Position numbers and translations under genes: made by a program. Below the pieces are notes generated by a model, which did no database searches, had not been told where the DNA came from, and saw nothing but the letters and a program-made list of their open reading frames with translations. This document shows, one piece after another, positions 23,365-32,033 of a stretch of DNA of 64,000 nucleotides (the stretch's first letter is position 1; each line of letters starts with the position of its first letter). Source of the stretch: Trebonia sp963843745 (lineage in GTDB: Bacteria > Actinomycetota > Actinomycetes > Streptosporangiales > Streptosporangiaceae); contig CAWJLP010000019.1 of the NCBI GenBank assembly GCA_963843745.1, forward strand, positions 62,001-126,000. The letters run 5' to 3'.

Positions 23365-24681
23365 ATGGATTCCGGACGCTGGCGCTGCCCTGCCGCCGAG
23401 GGACCGGTGCGGGCCCGGCTGCGGCTGCCCGGTTCCAAGTCGATCACGAACCGTGCCCTCGTCCTCGCCGCCCTCAGCGACTCCCCGTCGCTGCTGCGCG
23501 GCCCGCTGCGGGCTCGCGACACGTCCCTCGCCGTAGCGGCGCTGCGGGTCCTGGGCTGCTCAATCTCGGAATCCGGAACGGACCTGGCCGTCTCCCCACC
23601 GCCGGATGACTCCGGTCCCGTGGCGCCTCTTACCGTCGACGTGGGCAACGCGGGGACGGTCATGCGGTTCCTGCCCGCGGTGGCGGCCGTGCTTGCCGCG
23701 GCGCCCGTGGCGTTCGACGGCGACCCGCGGGCCAGGGAACGGCCGGTCGGCGCGCTGCTCGGCGCCCTGAGGACGCTGGGCGTGCCGGTCGACGACGATG
23801 GCCGCGGCGCGCTGCCGTTCACTGTGCACGGCCAGGGCCGCGTGCCCGGCGGCGCCGTGACGCTTGACGCCTCCGGATCATCGCAGCTGGTGTCGGGGCT
23901 GCTGCTGGCGGCGCCCCGCTTCGGCCTTGGGGTAGAGGTCCGGCACGAGGGGCCGCCGGTGCCGTCGCTGCCGCACATCGATATGACACTGCGGATGCTC
24001 CGCGGCGCGGGCGCGGAAGTCTCGGCCGGCGGGTCGCCGCGGCCGTCGCTGTGGGGGGTGCGCGCCGGGCGGCTGCGCCTCGGCGACTTCACCGTGGAGC
24101 CTGACCTGTCGAACGCCGGGCCGTTCCTGGCGGCGGCGCTGGTGACCGGCGGTTCTGTGACCGTGCTGGACTGGCCGGCCGACAGCCTGCAGGCGGCCAA
24201 CGGGATCCTGGAGGTGCTCACCCGGATGGGCGCGGTCTGCACGCCTGGCCCGGACGGGCTGACCGTCACCGGGTCCGGGGTCATCAACGGGATCGAGGCG
24301 GACCTGCGCGACATCCCCGAGATGTGCCTGCCGCTGACCTCGGTCGCCGCGCTCGCCTCCGGGCCCTCGGTGTTCACCGGGGTGGGTCACACCCGGGCAC
24401 AGGAGACCGACCGGCTGGCCGCGATCGCCAAGGAGATCAACGCACTCGGCGGGGACGTCACCGAGCTGCCCGACGGCCTGTCGGTGCGGCCGCGGCCGCT
24501 GCATGCTTCGCCGGGCCAGGCGTTCGAGAGCTACGACGACCACCGGATGGTGATGGCCGCCGCCGTGCTCGGCCTCGCCACGGGCGGCATCGAAGTGCCG
24601 AATGTGGCCACGGTCGCCAAGACCTTCCCTGACTTCACGGCCCGGTGGTCTTCGATGGTCCGGGGGGAGTCAGGCACCTGA
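23365..24681 (+). CDS. aroA: 3-phosphoshikimate 1-carboxyvinyltransferase (EPSP synthase)
   Basis: 438-aa EPSP synthase of the shikimate pathway, making 5-enolpyruvylshikimate-3-phosphate from shikimate-3-phosphate and PEP. Motifs: LPGSKSITNRALVLAAL, VGNAGTVMRFLPA (the PEP/glyphosate-site NAGT), RARERPVGALL, and ESYDDHRMVMAAAV. ATG 23365 is preferred over an in-frame GTG at 23341. The stop overlaps the rsgA start by 3-4 nt. Confidence 0.95.
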   Translation: MDSGRWRCPAAEGPVRARLRLPGSKSITNRALVLAALSDSPSLLRGPLRARDTSLAVAALRVLGCSISESGTDLAVSPPPDDSGPVAPLTVDVGNAGTVMRFLPAVAAVLAAAPVAFDGDPRARERPVGALLGALRTLGVPVDDDGRGALPFTVHGQGRVPGGAVTLDASGSSQLVSGLLLAAPRFGLGVEVRHEGPPVPSLPHIDMTLRMLRGAGAEVSAGGSPRPSLWGVRAGRLRLGDFTVEPDLSNAGPFLAAALVTGGSVTVLDWPADSLQAANGILEVLTRMGAVCTPGPDGLTVTGSGVINGIEADLRDIPEMCLPLTSVAALASGPSVFTGVGHTRAQETDRLAAIAKEINALGGDVTELPDGLSVRPRPLHASPGQAFESYDDHRMVMAAAVLGLATGGIEVPNVATVAKTFPDFTARWSSMVRGESGT

Positions 24682-25733
24682 GGAACCGTTCCGGCTACCG
24701 AGACGAGGATGACGTCCGGGTTCGCGCGAGCCGCGGCTCCCGGCCGCGGACCCGTCGCCGCCCAGCGCACGAAGGCGCCGCGGAGGCGTTCGTCGTCAAC
24801 GTGGACCGGGGCAGGTACGGCTGCCTGATCGACGACGGCGATGGCGACGCCGACGCTGGCATCCCGGGCGGCGGGCGGATGGTGACCGCGATGAAGGCCA
24901 GGGAACTCGGCCGTAATTCGGTCGTCGTCGGCGACCGGGTGGCGCTGGCGGGCGACACGTCGGGCGAGCAGGGGACGCTCGCGCGGATCGTCCGGGTCGA
25001 GGAGCGGACCAGCGTGCTGCGCCGGTCTCCCGACGACACCGACCCGCTGGAGCGGGTCGTCGTGGCGAACGCGGACCAGATGGTGATCGTCTGCGCGCTG
25101 GCCGACCCGGCGCCGCGGCTCAGGTTCGTGGACCGGTGCCTGGTCGCCGCGTACGACGCGGGCCTTGACCCGCTGCTCGTGCTGACCAAGTCCGACCTGG
25201 CGTCCCCGCGCCGGGTGCGCGCCCTTTACCGGCCGCTCGGCCTGCCGATGATCAGCACCCGGCGGCCGCTGCCGCCGCAGACCATGACCCGGCTGCGCCG
25301 GGCGCTCGACGGACGGATCAGCGTGCTGATCGGCCAGTCGGGGGTCGGCAAGTCCACGCTGGTCAACGAGCTCGTGCCGGAGGCCGGCCGGGCCGTCGGC
25401 GTGGTCAACCCGGTGACCGGCCGCGGCCGGCACACGTCGTCTTCCGCGGTGGCGCTGCGGCTCCCGCCGCTGGCAAAGTCCCGGGCCAATGATCCCGGCT
25501 GGCTGATCGACACCCCTGGCGTGCGCAGCTTCGGGCTCGGGCACGTCTCGGTCGAGCGCGTGGTAGAGGCCTTCGGCGACCTGGCTGAGGGCACCGCCGG
25601 CTGCCCGCCGGGCTGCGACCACCTGTCGGAGGACTGCGCCCTCGACGCCTGGGCGGCCGAGCACCACGCCGAGGCCCGCCTCGACTCCCTCCGCCGCCTG
25701 CTGCGCAGCCGCGACTCCGCCGACGGGTCCTAG
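24678..25733 (+). CDS. rsgA: Ribosome small subunit-dependent GTPase A
   Basis: 351-aa circularly permuted GTPase that checks 30S maturation. Order: OB-like N-terminus, G4 TKSD, G1 GQSGVGKST, G3 DTPGVRSFGL, then a zinc knuckle CPPGCDHLSEDC. The best start is CTG 24678, which overlaps the aroA stop as CTGA, has GGGGGAG 8-9 nt upstream and aligns with the normal start (LRNRSGYRDEDDVRVR). The nearest standard codon is GTG 24645, inside aroA, adding 11 unrelated residues. Confidence 0.92.
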   Translation: MRNRSGYRDEDDVRVRASRGSRPRTRRRPAHEGAAEAFVVNVDRGRYGCLIDDGDGDADAGIPGGGRMVTAMKARELGRNSVVVGDRVALAGDTSGEQGTLARIVRVEERTSVLRRSPDDTDPLERVVVANADQMVIVCALADPAPRLRFVDRCLVAAYDAGLDPLLVLTKSDLASPRRVRALYRPLGLPMISTRRPLPPQTMTRLRRALDGRISVLIGQSGVGKSTLVNELVPEAGRAVGVVNPVTGRGRHTSSSAVALRLPPLAKSRANDPGWLIDTPGVRSFGLGHVSVERVVEAFGDLAEGTAGCPPGCDHLSEDCALDAWAAEHHAEARLDSLRRLLRSRDSADGS

Positions 25734-26017
25734 CCGACCGGGACGGTGCCGCCGGAACGCCAGTAGGTGCCGTCCGGCGTCCGCGACATCAGGTCCTCGT
25801 CGATCAGGTAGCGCCTGAGCGTGGCGTGGTCGTCATACAGAGCCTTGAGTATCTCGTTGACCTCGGACTCCGGGTAGCGGCGGCCGGGCTCGAATGCTTG
25901 CGCCACCTGGTCGAGCAGCAGCAGGCGGACCGCGCGCTTGGCGGGCAGCGCCGTGATCCGGCCATCCCTGACGAACGGGCGCAGCCGGTCGGGCAAATTG
26001 ATGAAGGGTGCGTCCAT
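25730..26017 (-). CDS. DUF2087 domain protein
   Basis: 95-aa protein (MDAPFINLPDRLRPFVRDGRIT...). The block KRAVRLLLLDQVAQAFEPGRRYPESEVNEILKALYDDHATLRRYLIDEDLMSRTPDGTYWR matches DUF2087, a small winged-helix-like domain often attached to ArsR/MerR regulators; here it stands alone. Its stop overlaps the rsgA stop (CTAG). It is divergent from hisN. Confidence 0.85.
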   Translation of the reverse strand: MDAPFINLPDRLRPFVRDGRITALPAKRAVRLLLLDQVAQAFEPGRRYPESEVNEILKALYDDHATLRRYLIDEDLMSRTPDGTYWRSGGTVPVG

Positions 26018-26108
26018 CGAGACGATTATGGCGCGGCCGCGCACCGCGCCATAGCGGGAAAGCTCCGGCGCTGGTCTCCGGGATGTCATAGGCGGTACCG
26101 TTTCGCGG

Positions 26109-26894
26109 GTGGGAAGTTATGGCGATGACCTGCGGTTCGCGCACGTTCTCGCTGATGCCGCCGACGACATCACGACGCGCCGGTTCCGGGCTCTCGACCT
26201 GCGGGTGGAGACCAAGCCTGACCTGACGCCGGTGTCCGACGCCGACCGCGCCACCGAGGATTCACTGCGTAACGTGCTTCGCAGGGCCCGGCCGCGGGAC
26301 GCCGTGATCGGCGAGGAGTCGGGCCAGACCGGTGTCGGCCCGAGGCGCTGGGTCATCGACCCGATCGACGGCACCAAGAACTACGTCCGCGGCGTACCGG
26401 TGTGGGCGACGCTCATCGGGCTGATGGACGGCCCCGAGGTCGTCGCGGGCGTCGTGTCCGCGCCGGCGCTGAGCCGCCGCTGGTGGGCGGCGTCCGGTGG
26501 CGGGGCGTGGACCGGCCGCAGCCTGACCAAGGCGAGCAGGTGCCAGGTGTCCGGGGTGACCAACCTCAGCGACGCGTCCTTCTCCTACTCCGGCATCGGC
26601 GGCTGGGCGAAGAAGGACCTGCTCGGCGGCTTCATGGGGCTGGCCAAGTCGGTGTGGCGCACCAGGGCCTTCGGCGACTTCTGGTCGCACATGCTGGTCG
26701 CCGAGGGGGCGGCGGATATCTCGGCGGAGCCTGAGGTCTCGCTCTGGGATCTCGCCGCGCTTCAGATCATCGTGGAGGAGGCCGGCGGCCGGTTCACCGA
26801 CCTGTCCGGCGTGGCGACCCCGGAGGGCGGGAGCGTTGTCTGCACCAACGGGCACCTGCATGACGAGGTTCTCGCACAGCTGACAAAACCCTGA
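26109..26894 (+). CDS. hisN: Inositol monophosphatase-family histidinol-phosphatase
   Basis: 261-aa Mg-dependent phosphatase. Metal motifs GEES (residues ~62-65), DPIDGTKNYVRGVPVWATLIGL (~78-99) and WDLAALQIIVEEAGG (~212-226) are intact. The closeness to aroA/rsgA mirrors the hisN locus in streptomycetes, so histidinol-phosphate phosphatase is the best call, though generic inositol phosphatase activity cannot be excluded. GTG start without a strong Shine-Dalgarno. Confidence 0.85.
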   Translation: MGSYGDDLRFAHVLADAADDITTRRFRALDLRVETKPDLTPVSDADRATEDSLRNVLRRARPRDAVIGEESGQTGVGPRRWVIDPIDGTKNYVRGVPVWATLIGLMDGPEVVAGVVSAPALSRRWWAASGGGAWTGRSLTKASRCQVSGVTNLSDASFSYSGIGGWAKKDLLGGFMGLAKSVWRTRAFGDFWSHMLVAEGAADISAEPEVSLWDLAALQIIVEEAGGRFTDLSGVATPEGGSVVCTNGHLHDEVLAQLTKP

Positions 26895-26981
26895 CCAGGC
26901 TCGGCCCGGGCCTATTCTCCACAGCCGGCTACCGCTATTGCGCTGACGGCTGAACATTCCGGTCAATCGTGTTACGAACAG

Positions 26982-27005
26982 GTTTCGTAAGTCGAGAATG
27001 GGTAT
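26982..27005 (+). promoter_or_regulatory. SigB/SigF-type promoter
   Basis: GTTT (26982-26985), 14-nt spacer and GGGTAT (27000-27005) match the actinobacterial SigB/SigF consensus GTTT-N14-16-GGGTA. It is about 100 bp upstream of the CBS-domain gene and would give a ~95-nt leader. The window encodes a sigma factor of the matching family. Confidence 0.7.
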
Positions 27006-27107
27006 CACAAGTTCACAAGCTCGCTGCGTGCGTCCCCTAGCTGGACAAATGCAATCAGAGTTGGCGCACGGAACGTCGCAAGACAATCCCCTGGGGGTGA
27101 CGCGCCC

Positions 27108-27599
27108 ATGAAGGTGGCAGACGGAATGTCCGAGCAGGTGCTGATGATCGGCCCCGCGCACACACTCCGAGAGGCCGCCCGCATGATGGCGGCCAGAAAA
27201 GTCGGCGCCGCCGTCGTGGTCAACCCCGAACACTCCGGCGTCGGGATCCTCACCGAGCGGGACATCCTGAACTCCGTGGCCGCCGGCGAGAGCCCCGACA
27301 CCGAGACCGCGGGTCAGCACTGCACGCAGGACCTGGTCTACGCGTCGCGCGAGTGGACCCTTGAGGACGCCGCGGCAGCAATGGTGCGGGGCGGTTTCCG
27401 CCACCTCGTGGTCGTGGAGGGCCACGAGGTCATCGGCCTGCTGTCGATGCGGGACATCGTCCGCGTCTGGTCAGCGGTCCGCGTCCCGGCGCAGGCCGTC
27501 GCGGGCAGGGAAGCCGTCGCGAGCGACGAGGCCGTCGCGGGCACCACGCTCTTATACAGCCCTCACGGCGAAAGAACTCATCATTTACAGCTATCTTGA
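27108..27599 (+). CDS. CBS-domain-pair protein
   Basis: 163-aa protein built of two CBS motifs (about residues 8-60 and 73-125): MIGPAHTLREAARMMAARKVGAAVVV...GILTERDIL and YASREWTLEDAAAAMVRGGFRHLVVVEGHEVIGLLSMRDIVR. Such pairs bind adenine nucleotides and act as energy or redox sensors. The last ~35 residues are irregular. A SigB-type promoter lies upstream, fitting a stress-induced role. Confidence 0.88.
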   Translation: MKVADGMSEQVLMIGPAHTLREAARMMAARKVGAAVVVNPEHSGVGILTERDILNSVAAGESPDTETAGQHCTQDLVYASREWTLEDAAAAMVRGGFRHLVVVEGHEVIGLLSMRDIVRVWSAVRVPAQAVAGREAVASDEAVAGTTLLYSPHGERTHHLQLS

Positions 27600-27824
27600 A
27601 GGAAGTTCTCATCGTGCTCGCATGAAACCGACGAAGAATTTAAATACGGGGCGATGGTAACAGTCCCCCGCTCTAAGCGCCAGGCGGCGAGTTCCCGCTC
27701 CAGCCGCCCGGCCGGTGCCCGGACGGTTTCCCCGGCTGTCCGGGCGCCCGCGGCGCCCGGCCTGGATTTTCTTTCCCCCGTCCACCAGGCCGGGCGCCGC
27801 CCTTTCGCCCTTTACCTTTAAAGC

Positions 27825-29225
27825 GTGCACAGCGCACGCACGCCGCCCGCCGACGGGCATAGCCAAGGGTCATACGCGGATCGCGCGGAAACGTACCTCA
27901 GGCTGCTCGCCGAGACCGCGCTGCGCCCGGCCGCCAACGGGGACACCAGCCGCGTTCGCCGCGCCGCCGAGGCACTCACCGACGCTGGGGTGCTCAGCGA
28001 CCAGACGGCCGCGGACATCCTGGCGGACGTCCAGCTGGCGCTGCGGTTGCGAGGCAGGCGGCAGACGCCAGGCGCGGGGTCCAGGCTGCGCAAGCTGCGG
28101 CGCTTCCAGCCCGCCAGCCCGCTCAGCCAGCCCGGCGTCCGGCAGGCGCCCTGGCGGGTCCTGCCGCTCGGCCCGCCGACCGCGGGCTCGCGCCTGCTGG
28201 CGCTGATACGGACCGCCGACCGGGCGCTCGCCCCCGCGGTGCTCCAGTTCCCCGCCGCCCCCCTCGAACCGCTGGACACCGAGATCGGGCCGCTGACCAC
28301 GCTGACGGCGACCGATGACCTCGGCACCAGCTACCGGATCGGCTTCCCCGACGGCATCTGGGCCGGGTCCACCTGGACCGGGACCATCTCGCTGCATCCA
28401 GCGCCGCCCGCCGCCGCCAGGAGGCTGGAAATCATCAGTCCGAACGGGCCCGTGCTCCGCGCCAGCCTCCCCGCCGCTCCCGCGGGGCACCTGGCGCCAG
28501 TGCTGGCGCTCGAGCCGGTCGGGGAAAGCCCCGGCGAGCGGGTGCTCACCCGCCGGGCCGAGGCGATGCTCGCGGCGCTCGCACGGGAGAACCCCGCCGC
28601 CCGCGGTGCGCGCCTCCCGCCGGACACCGACGAGCTGGCCGCCATTCTGGAGGCAGCCGGGGTGCTGTCACCGCTCAGCGCCGCCCCGGCGCGGCTCGCT
28701 ACCCTCGCCCAGCTGCTCGGCCTGCCGACGGAACGGCCGGCCAGCGAGATCCCGGACCGGTGGACGGAGGTCGTCGCCTACTACGGACGCAGGCGGCGTC
28801 CCGCCCCGGTGGCCGGCACCGCGGCGATCGGGGTTGTGCTCCCGGCGCTCGACGGTGCCAGGTTCGCCGTGGCCGGGCTGCACAGCGGTGGACCCGGCAC
28901 CTTCCTGCACGTCGTTGCGGAGGGGCTGCGCCCCGTGCCGCGCCGTCCCCAGCGCGCCTTGTCCTGGGCGCCCGGGTCGCCGGGGGCGCTCGGGTCGGCA
29001 TGGGAGGCCGTGCCGGCCGTCGACGCCGGGTTCTCCTGGTGGGTGCGAGACGACGCGGGCGGCTGGCACATGGGGGCGATCGAGGAAGTCAACCCGGTCG
29101 GCGGCGGGGAGGGACTGCTCAGGATGGCCCTGCTGCCGCCGCTCGGCCACTGCACGGCCGCGCTGAGCCTGGAGGTCAGCGGGCCGGTCCAGCAGGTGAC
29201 GGCGAACCTCCTGGTGCGCTGGTAG
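27825..29225 (+). CDS. Unrecognised 466-aa protein (paralogue A)
   Basis: No family is recognised. It shares a four-part layout with the next gene: an N-terminal helical part (AETYLRLLAETALR...AEALTDAGVLSDQTAADILADVQLAL), a first beta-rich part (DLGTSYRIGF...W.GTISLHP), a second helical part (RRAEAMLAAL...LAAILEAAGVL...RWTEVV), and a C-terminal beta-rich part (VAGLHSGGPGTFLHVVAEGL, WWVRDDAGGWHMGAIEEV). No signal peptide or TM segment. GTG start without a good Shine-Dalgarno. The next gene begins 33 bp later; all three form one plus-strand unit. Confidence 0.65.
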   Translation: MHSARTPPADGHSQGSYADRAETYLRLLAETALRPAANGDTSRVRRAAEALTDAGVLSDQTAADILADVQLALRLRGRRQTPGAGSRLRKLRRFQPASPLSQPGVRQAPWRVLPLGPPTAGSRLLALIRTADRALAPAVLQFPAAPLEPLDTEIGPLTTLTATDDLGTSYRIGFPDGIWAGSTWTGTISLHPAPPAAARRLEIISPNGPVLRASLPAAPAGHLAPVLALEPVGESPGERVLTRRAEAMLAALARENPAARGARLPPDTDELAAILEAAGVLSPLSAAPARLATLAQLLGLPTERPASEIPDRWTEVVAYYGRRRRPAPVAGTAAIGVVLPALDGARFAVAGLHSGGPGTFLHVVAEGLRPVPRRPQRALSWAPGSPGALGSAWEAVPAVDAGFSWWVRDDAGGWHMGAIEEVNPVGGGEGLLRMALLPPLGHCTAALSLEVSGPVQQVTANLLVRW

Positions 29226-29258
29226 CGGCGGCCCGGCCGGCTGGAGGACCCTGGGAAC

Positions 29259-30641
29259 GTGGACGCCGAGACGTACCTGCGGAACCTCGCGGAGTCAGAA
29301 CTGCGCCGGTACCGAGACGGCGGCCCGGAGAGCATGCCGGAGACCACCGGGCGAATGCGGGCGGTGGCGGCGGCGTTTGCCGGGACCGGGGTGCTCGAGC
29401 CTGCTGTCGCGGAGACAGTCCTCGACGAGCTGACGACCGCGCTGACGATCCGGTCGCCCCGCGATCAGCGGGCGCGTCACGGAGCGCGGCTGCGGCACGT
29501 GCGCCAGAGTCCCCTGAGCGCCAGCCCTCCGGCCGGGCCTTACACGGTCTCGGTGACGCCTGCCAGCGCGCTGCTCCGGCTGCGAGACGGCGAGACCGAC
29601 ATGGACGTGTACCTGTTCGCGGCCATCAGCACGCCAGAGCTGGCGTGCCTGAGCGCGGGCGTCCTCAGCCTCCCCAAGGGCTCGCTGCCCCCCAGGAGCG
29701 AGCAGCGGCAAGGCCTGCCGTCGCCGTCGCCGCCGCGCCTGCTCTCCGGCTGGGCGCTGCAGGGAGTACCGGGCGACCTGCGCGCGGTGGACGAGACCGG
29801 GCGCTCCTACAACCTCGTCTTCAACGGCGGAGGCGACGGCACGTGGTCAACCGGCCAGTTCAACCTGATGGCGAACCCGCGCCGCCAGCCGCTTGGCGCC
29901 GCACAGAACTGGACGTGCCTGGATGTCGGCAATGAGGAGCACTCCGTCCGTATCGACCTGACCGCCAGTTCCCCCTCGGCCGAAGTAAGCGCGACGCCGA
30001 ACGGTCTCTGCGCTGGCGAGCAGTTCCTGCGGATCCGCACCGAGGCCGTGTTCGGGAGCAGTTACCACGACATCGGCACCGACCTGCCGGCGCTCGCCGC
30101 CACGGTGCCCGCGCTGCGGGCTGTCGGCCTGCTGCCGGAAGACAGCGCGTCCGCACGGCTAATCGCGGCGCTCTGCCGCCGCTACGCGGTTACCAGGGAA
30201 GACGTCACCGACCCGCCAGCCGAGCTGCCCGTCCGGTGGGCCGACCTCCTGACCGGAGGCCAGTACGGCGCCGGGCGGGAAGCCGGCGAAACAGACCCGC
30301 CGCCCGCGGCGGCGAGCCTGTCCGTGAGGTTCCCCGAGACCGACGGGCTGACGATCGTGCTGTCCGGGCTGCTCACCAGGGGGGAGCACACCATCATGAC
30401 CGGCGCGTTCTTCGGCCCGGTCGAGGGCGGTTATCCCGAGGGACCGTGCATCTGGCTGCGGGACGACGGCGGCCTGTGGCACGTCGCCAAGGTGGGCAGC
30501 TGGAGCAGCGGCGGCGTCAACGTGTTCACGGCCGAGGTCGTTCCCCCGCTGCCGCCGTCCGCCGCTGCCGTCGACATCCTGGTCATCAGCCGCACCACGG
30601 ACCTGCGCGCCTCCGCCCCGCTCACCTGGTGGACATCATGA
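29259..30641 (+). CDS. Unrecognised 460-aa protein (paralogue B)
   Basis: Paralogue of the preceding protein, with matching blocks AETYLRNLAESELR, VRVDETGRSY-type beta segment with W-TGQFNL, RTEAVF...LPALAATVPALRAVGLL...RWADLL, and LRDDGGLWHVAKV near the C-terminus. GGAGG precedes the GTG start by about 12 nt. It overlaps the third gene by 4 nt (ATGA). The two copies are diverged, so the duplication is old. Function unknown; the alternation of helical and beta-rich parts suggests a duplicated ligand- or partner-binding module within each protein. Confidence 0.65.
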   Translation: MDAETYLRNLAESELRRYRDGGPESMPETTGRMRAVAAAFAGTGVLEPAVAETVLDELTTALTIRSPRDQRARHGARLRHVRQSPLSASPPAGPYTVSVTPASALLRLRDGETDMDVYLFAAISTPELACLSAGVLSLPKGSLPPRSEQRQGLPSPSPPRLLSGWALQGVPGDLRAVDETGRSYNLVFNGGGDGTWSTGQFNLMANPRRQPLGAAQNWTCLDVGNEEHSVRIDLTASSPSAEVSATPNGLCAGEQFLRIRTEAVFGSSYHDIGTDLPALAATVPALRAVGLLPEDSASARLIAALCRRYAVTREDVTDPPAELPVRWADLLTGGQYGAGREAGETDPPPAAASLSVRFPETDGLTIVLSGLLTRGEHTIMTGAFFGPVEGGYPEGPCIWLRDDGGLWHVAKVGSWSSGGVNVFTAEVVPPLPPSAAAVDILVISRTTDLRASAPLTWWTS

Positions 30642-31552
30642 ACTGGTACGACTCGCTGCCGGCCGCGGACACCCAGGTGCCGTGCGGATCCGGCTCGCAC
30701 ACCGTGCGCTGGGAAGCGGGGCAGCTGACGCTGCCGTCGCACCCGGACGCGGAGGCCGAGCTGGTGCTCGCCGCGCTCGGCGGGGACAAGCCCGCCTGCG
30801 TGGCGGTCGCCGAGACCTGGGCCAGGCACACGGCCGACCTCGGGGTCCTCGCCACCGGGCCGCGATGCGCCGCGGACCAGGTGAGCGTCAGCCGGGAGGA
30901 GATCGAGCAGCAGCGCGCGGGCCTGCCGCCGGTCCTCAGCTCAGGGGTCTGGGGGATCTCGGTGGCGCGGTCCGGGGCAGTGTCCAGGCCGGTAACCCGG
31001 CCAGGCCTGGGCAGCGGCCTGGCATCGGCACTGGCGTCGGGCATGGCGGAAACCCTGCGCCGCCAGCAGCAGCGGCTGGAGCTGCTCGAACTGCTCGCGC
31101 TCGGCGCCGCTCTCCAGTTCCGGCTGAGCGGAGCGGTGTGCGCGGCCTGGGCGGGGCCGGACCGGGCGGACGAGCGGGCCAGCCGCCGCCCCGAGCTCGC
31201 CGCCGCGCTGACCGGCCGGTTCGCCCCCGCGGCGGAGGAGTGGCTGGGCGTCGACCCGGACGCGGTGACCGTCACCCCGCACGAGGGCCCCGGCTGGGGC
31301 TCGGTTGAGCAGACCGGGCAGGGCCAGGGCCGCCGGCTGCGCGCGGCGCTCCCGGTCGGCTGGCTAGCCGGCGTATGGGCCTGCGGCCTGGCCGTCGTTG
31401 CCGGCCATCTGGTCGTGGCCGTGGAAGAGCCCGGCCACCCGCGCGCCCGTGTCCTGGCCCTCCCAGCCCCCGGCTCGGAGCCAGTCTCGATCGAGGTCCA
31501 CGCCACCGCCGACGCCCTTGCGGGCCTCCCCACGTGGGAGATAACCCGCTAG
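30638..31552 (+). CDS. Unrecognised 304-aa protein of the same unit
   Basis: Start MNWYDSLPAA overlaps the previous stop by 4 nt, so it is translationally coupled. Helical central part (SGMAETLRRQQQRLELLELLALGAALQFRLSGAVCAAW, ~130-170) with coiled-coil character; a C-terminal ~90 residues with a hydrophobic stretch (GWLAGVWACGLAVVAGHLVVAV). No enzymatic motif or signal peptide is seen. It probably works with the two paralogues; what they do is unknown. Confidence 0.65.
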   Translation: MNWYDSLPAADTQVPCGSGSHTVRWEAGQLTLPSHPDAEAELVLAALGGDKPACVAVAETWARHTADLGVLATGPRCAADQVSVSREEIEQQRAGLPPVLSSGVWGISVARSGAVSRPVTRPGLGSGLASALASGMAETLRRQQQRLELLELLALGAALQFRLSGAVCAAWAGPDRADERASRRPELAAALTGRFAPAAEEWLGVDPDAVTVTPHEGPGWGSVEQTGQGQGRRLRAALPVGWLAGVWACGLAVVAGHLVVAVEEPGHPRARVLALPAPGSEPVSIEVHATADALAGLPTWEITR

Positions 31553-31553
31553 T

Positions 31554-31641
31554 CACACCAGCCTCCCCCGTTGTCTTTGTTGGCCTGGCGACCACTCTTG
31601 ACACCTCTAGCCCCTTGATTGTGGTCATGGCGCCAACAAAG
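31554..31641 (+). repeat. Stem-loop element, copy 1
   Basis: A 19-nt leader (31554-31572, beginning CACACCAGCCTC) is followed by an inverted repeat: arms 31575-31595 and 31621-31641, with outer pairing CTTTGTTGGC/GCCAACAAAG, a 5-bp mismatch, inner GACCAC/GTGGTC, and a 25-nt loop. It starts right at the stop codon of the third unrecognised gene. Confidence 0.55.
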
Positions 31642-31748
31642 CACCCCTGGGCGTCCGGCCCGTTGAACCCATGGGCCGCACGGGCCCGGTGATGCGCTGC
31701 GGAGCGCGCTTGCGCCGCGAAGCCCGCCAGCCGCACTCCACCGCTGGC

Positions 31749-31839
31749 CACACCAGCCTCTCCCGTTCACTTTGCAGCCGTGGTGACCACCTTCGGCATC
31801 GAGTGACCGGTCACAAGTGGTCATTTCGTATGCAAAGTG
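31749..31839 (+). repeat. Stem-loop element, copy 2
   Basis: The 19-nt leader recurs (31749-31767, one mismatch to copy 1). The inverted repeat has arms 31768-31790 and 31817-31839: outer CACTTTGCA/TGCAAAGTG, an unpaired part, inner GACCAC/GTGGTC, and a 26-nt loop. The outer arms differ in sequence from copy 1 but still pair, i.e. they covary. Confidence 0.55.
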
Positions 31840-32033
31840 GTCCTAGGCATCCGGGCCGCCAAGGCCAGTGGGGACTGTGGGACCAGTGGGAGCATGACGG
31901 ACGGCGGTCCGCCTCAACGAACGTGGTGGATGTCCCATCGACCACCAAAGAGTGTCGACGATGTCACATCGACTACGTTCGGGATCGCGTGGCGGGGGCG
32001 GGCGCCGGGTTCGCGGTTGAGCAGAATGGGAGC

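Larger units (their letters stand above)
31553..32033. other. Intergenic region with duplicated structured element
   Basis: This ~480-bp stretch holds the two stem-loop elements at 31554-31641 and 31749-31839 and, further on, a small dyad CGATGT-C-ACATCG near 31950-31970. Open frames across it show no family similarity. The polymerase frame is open back to 31671, so a longer polymerase N-terminus is formally possible. Confidence 0.5.

Noticed and set aside
31549..31824. 91-codon minus frame over the stem-loop elements
   Set aside because: No ribosome site or homology; spans structured repeats and the 3' end of the upstream gene.
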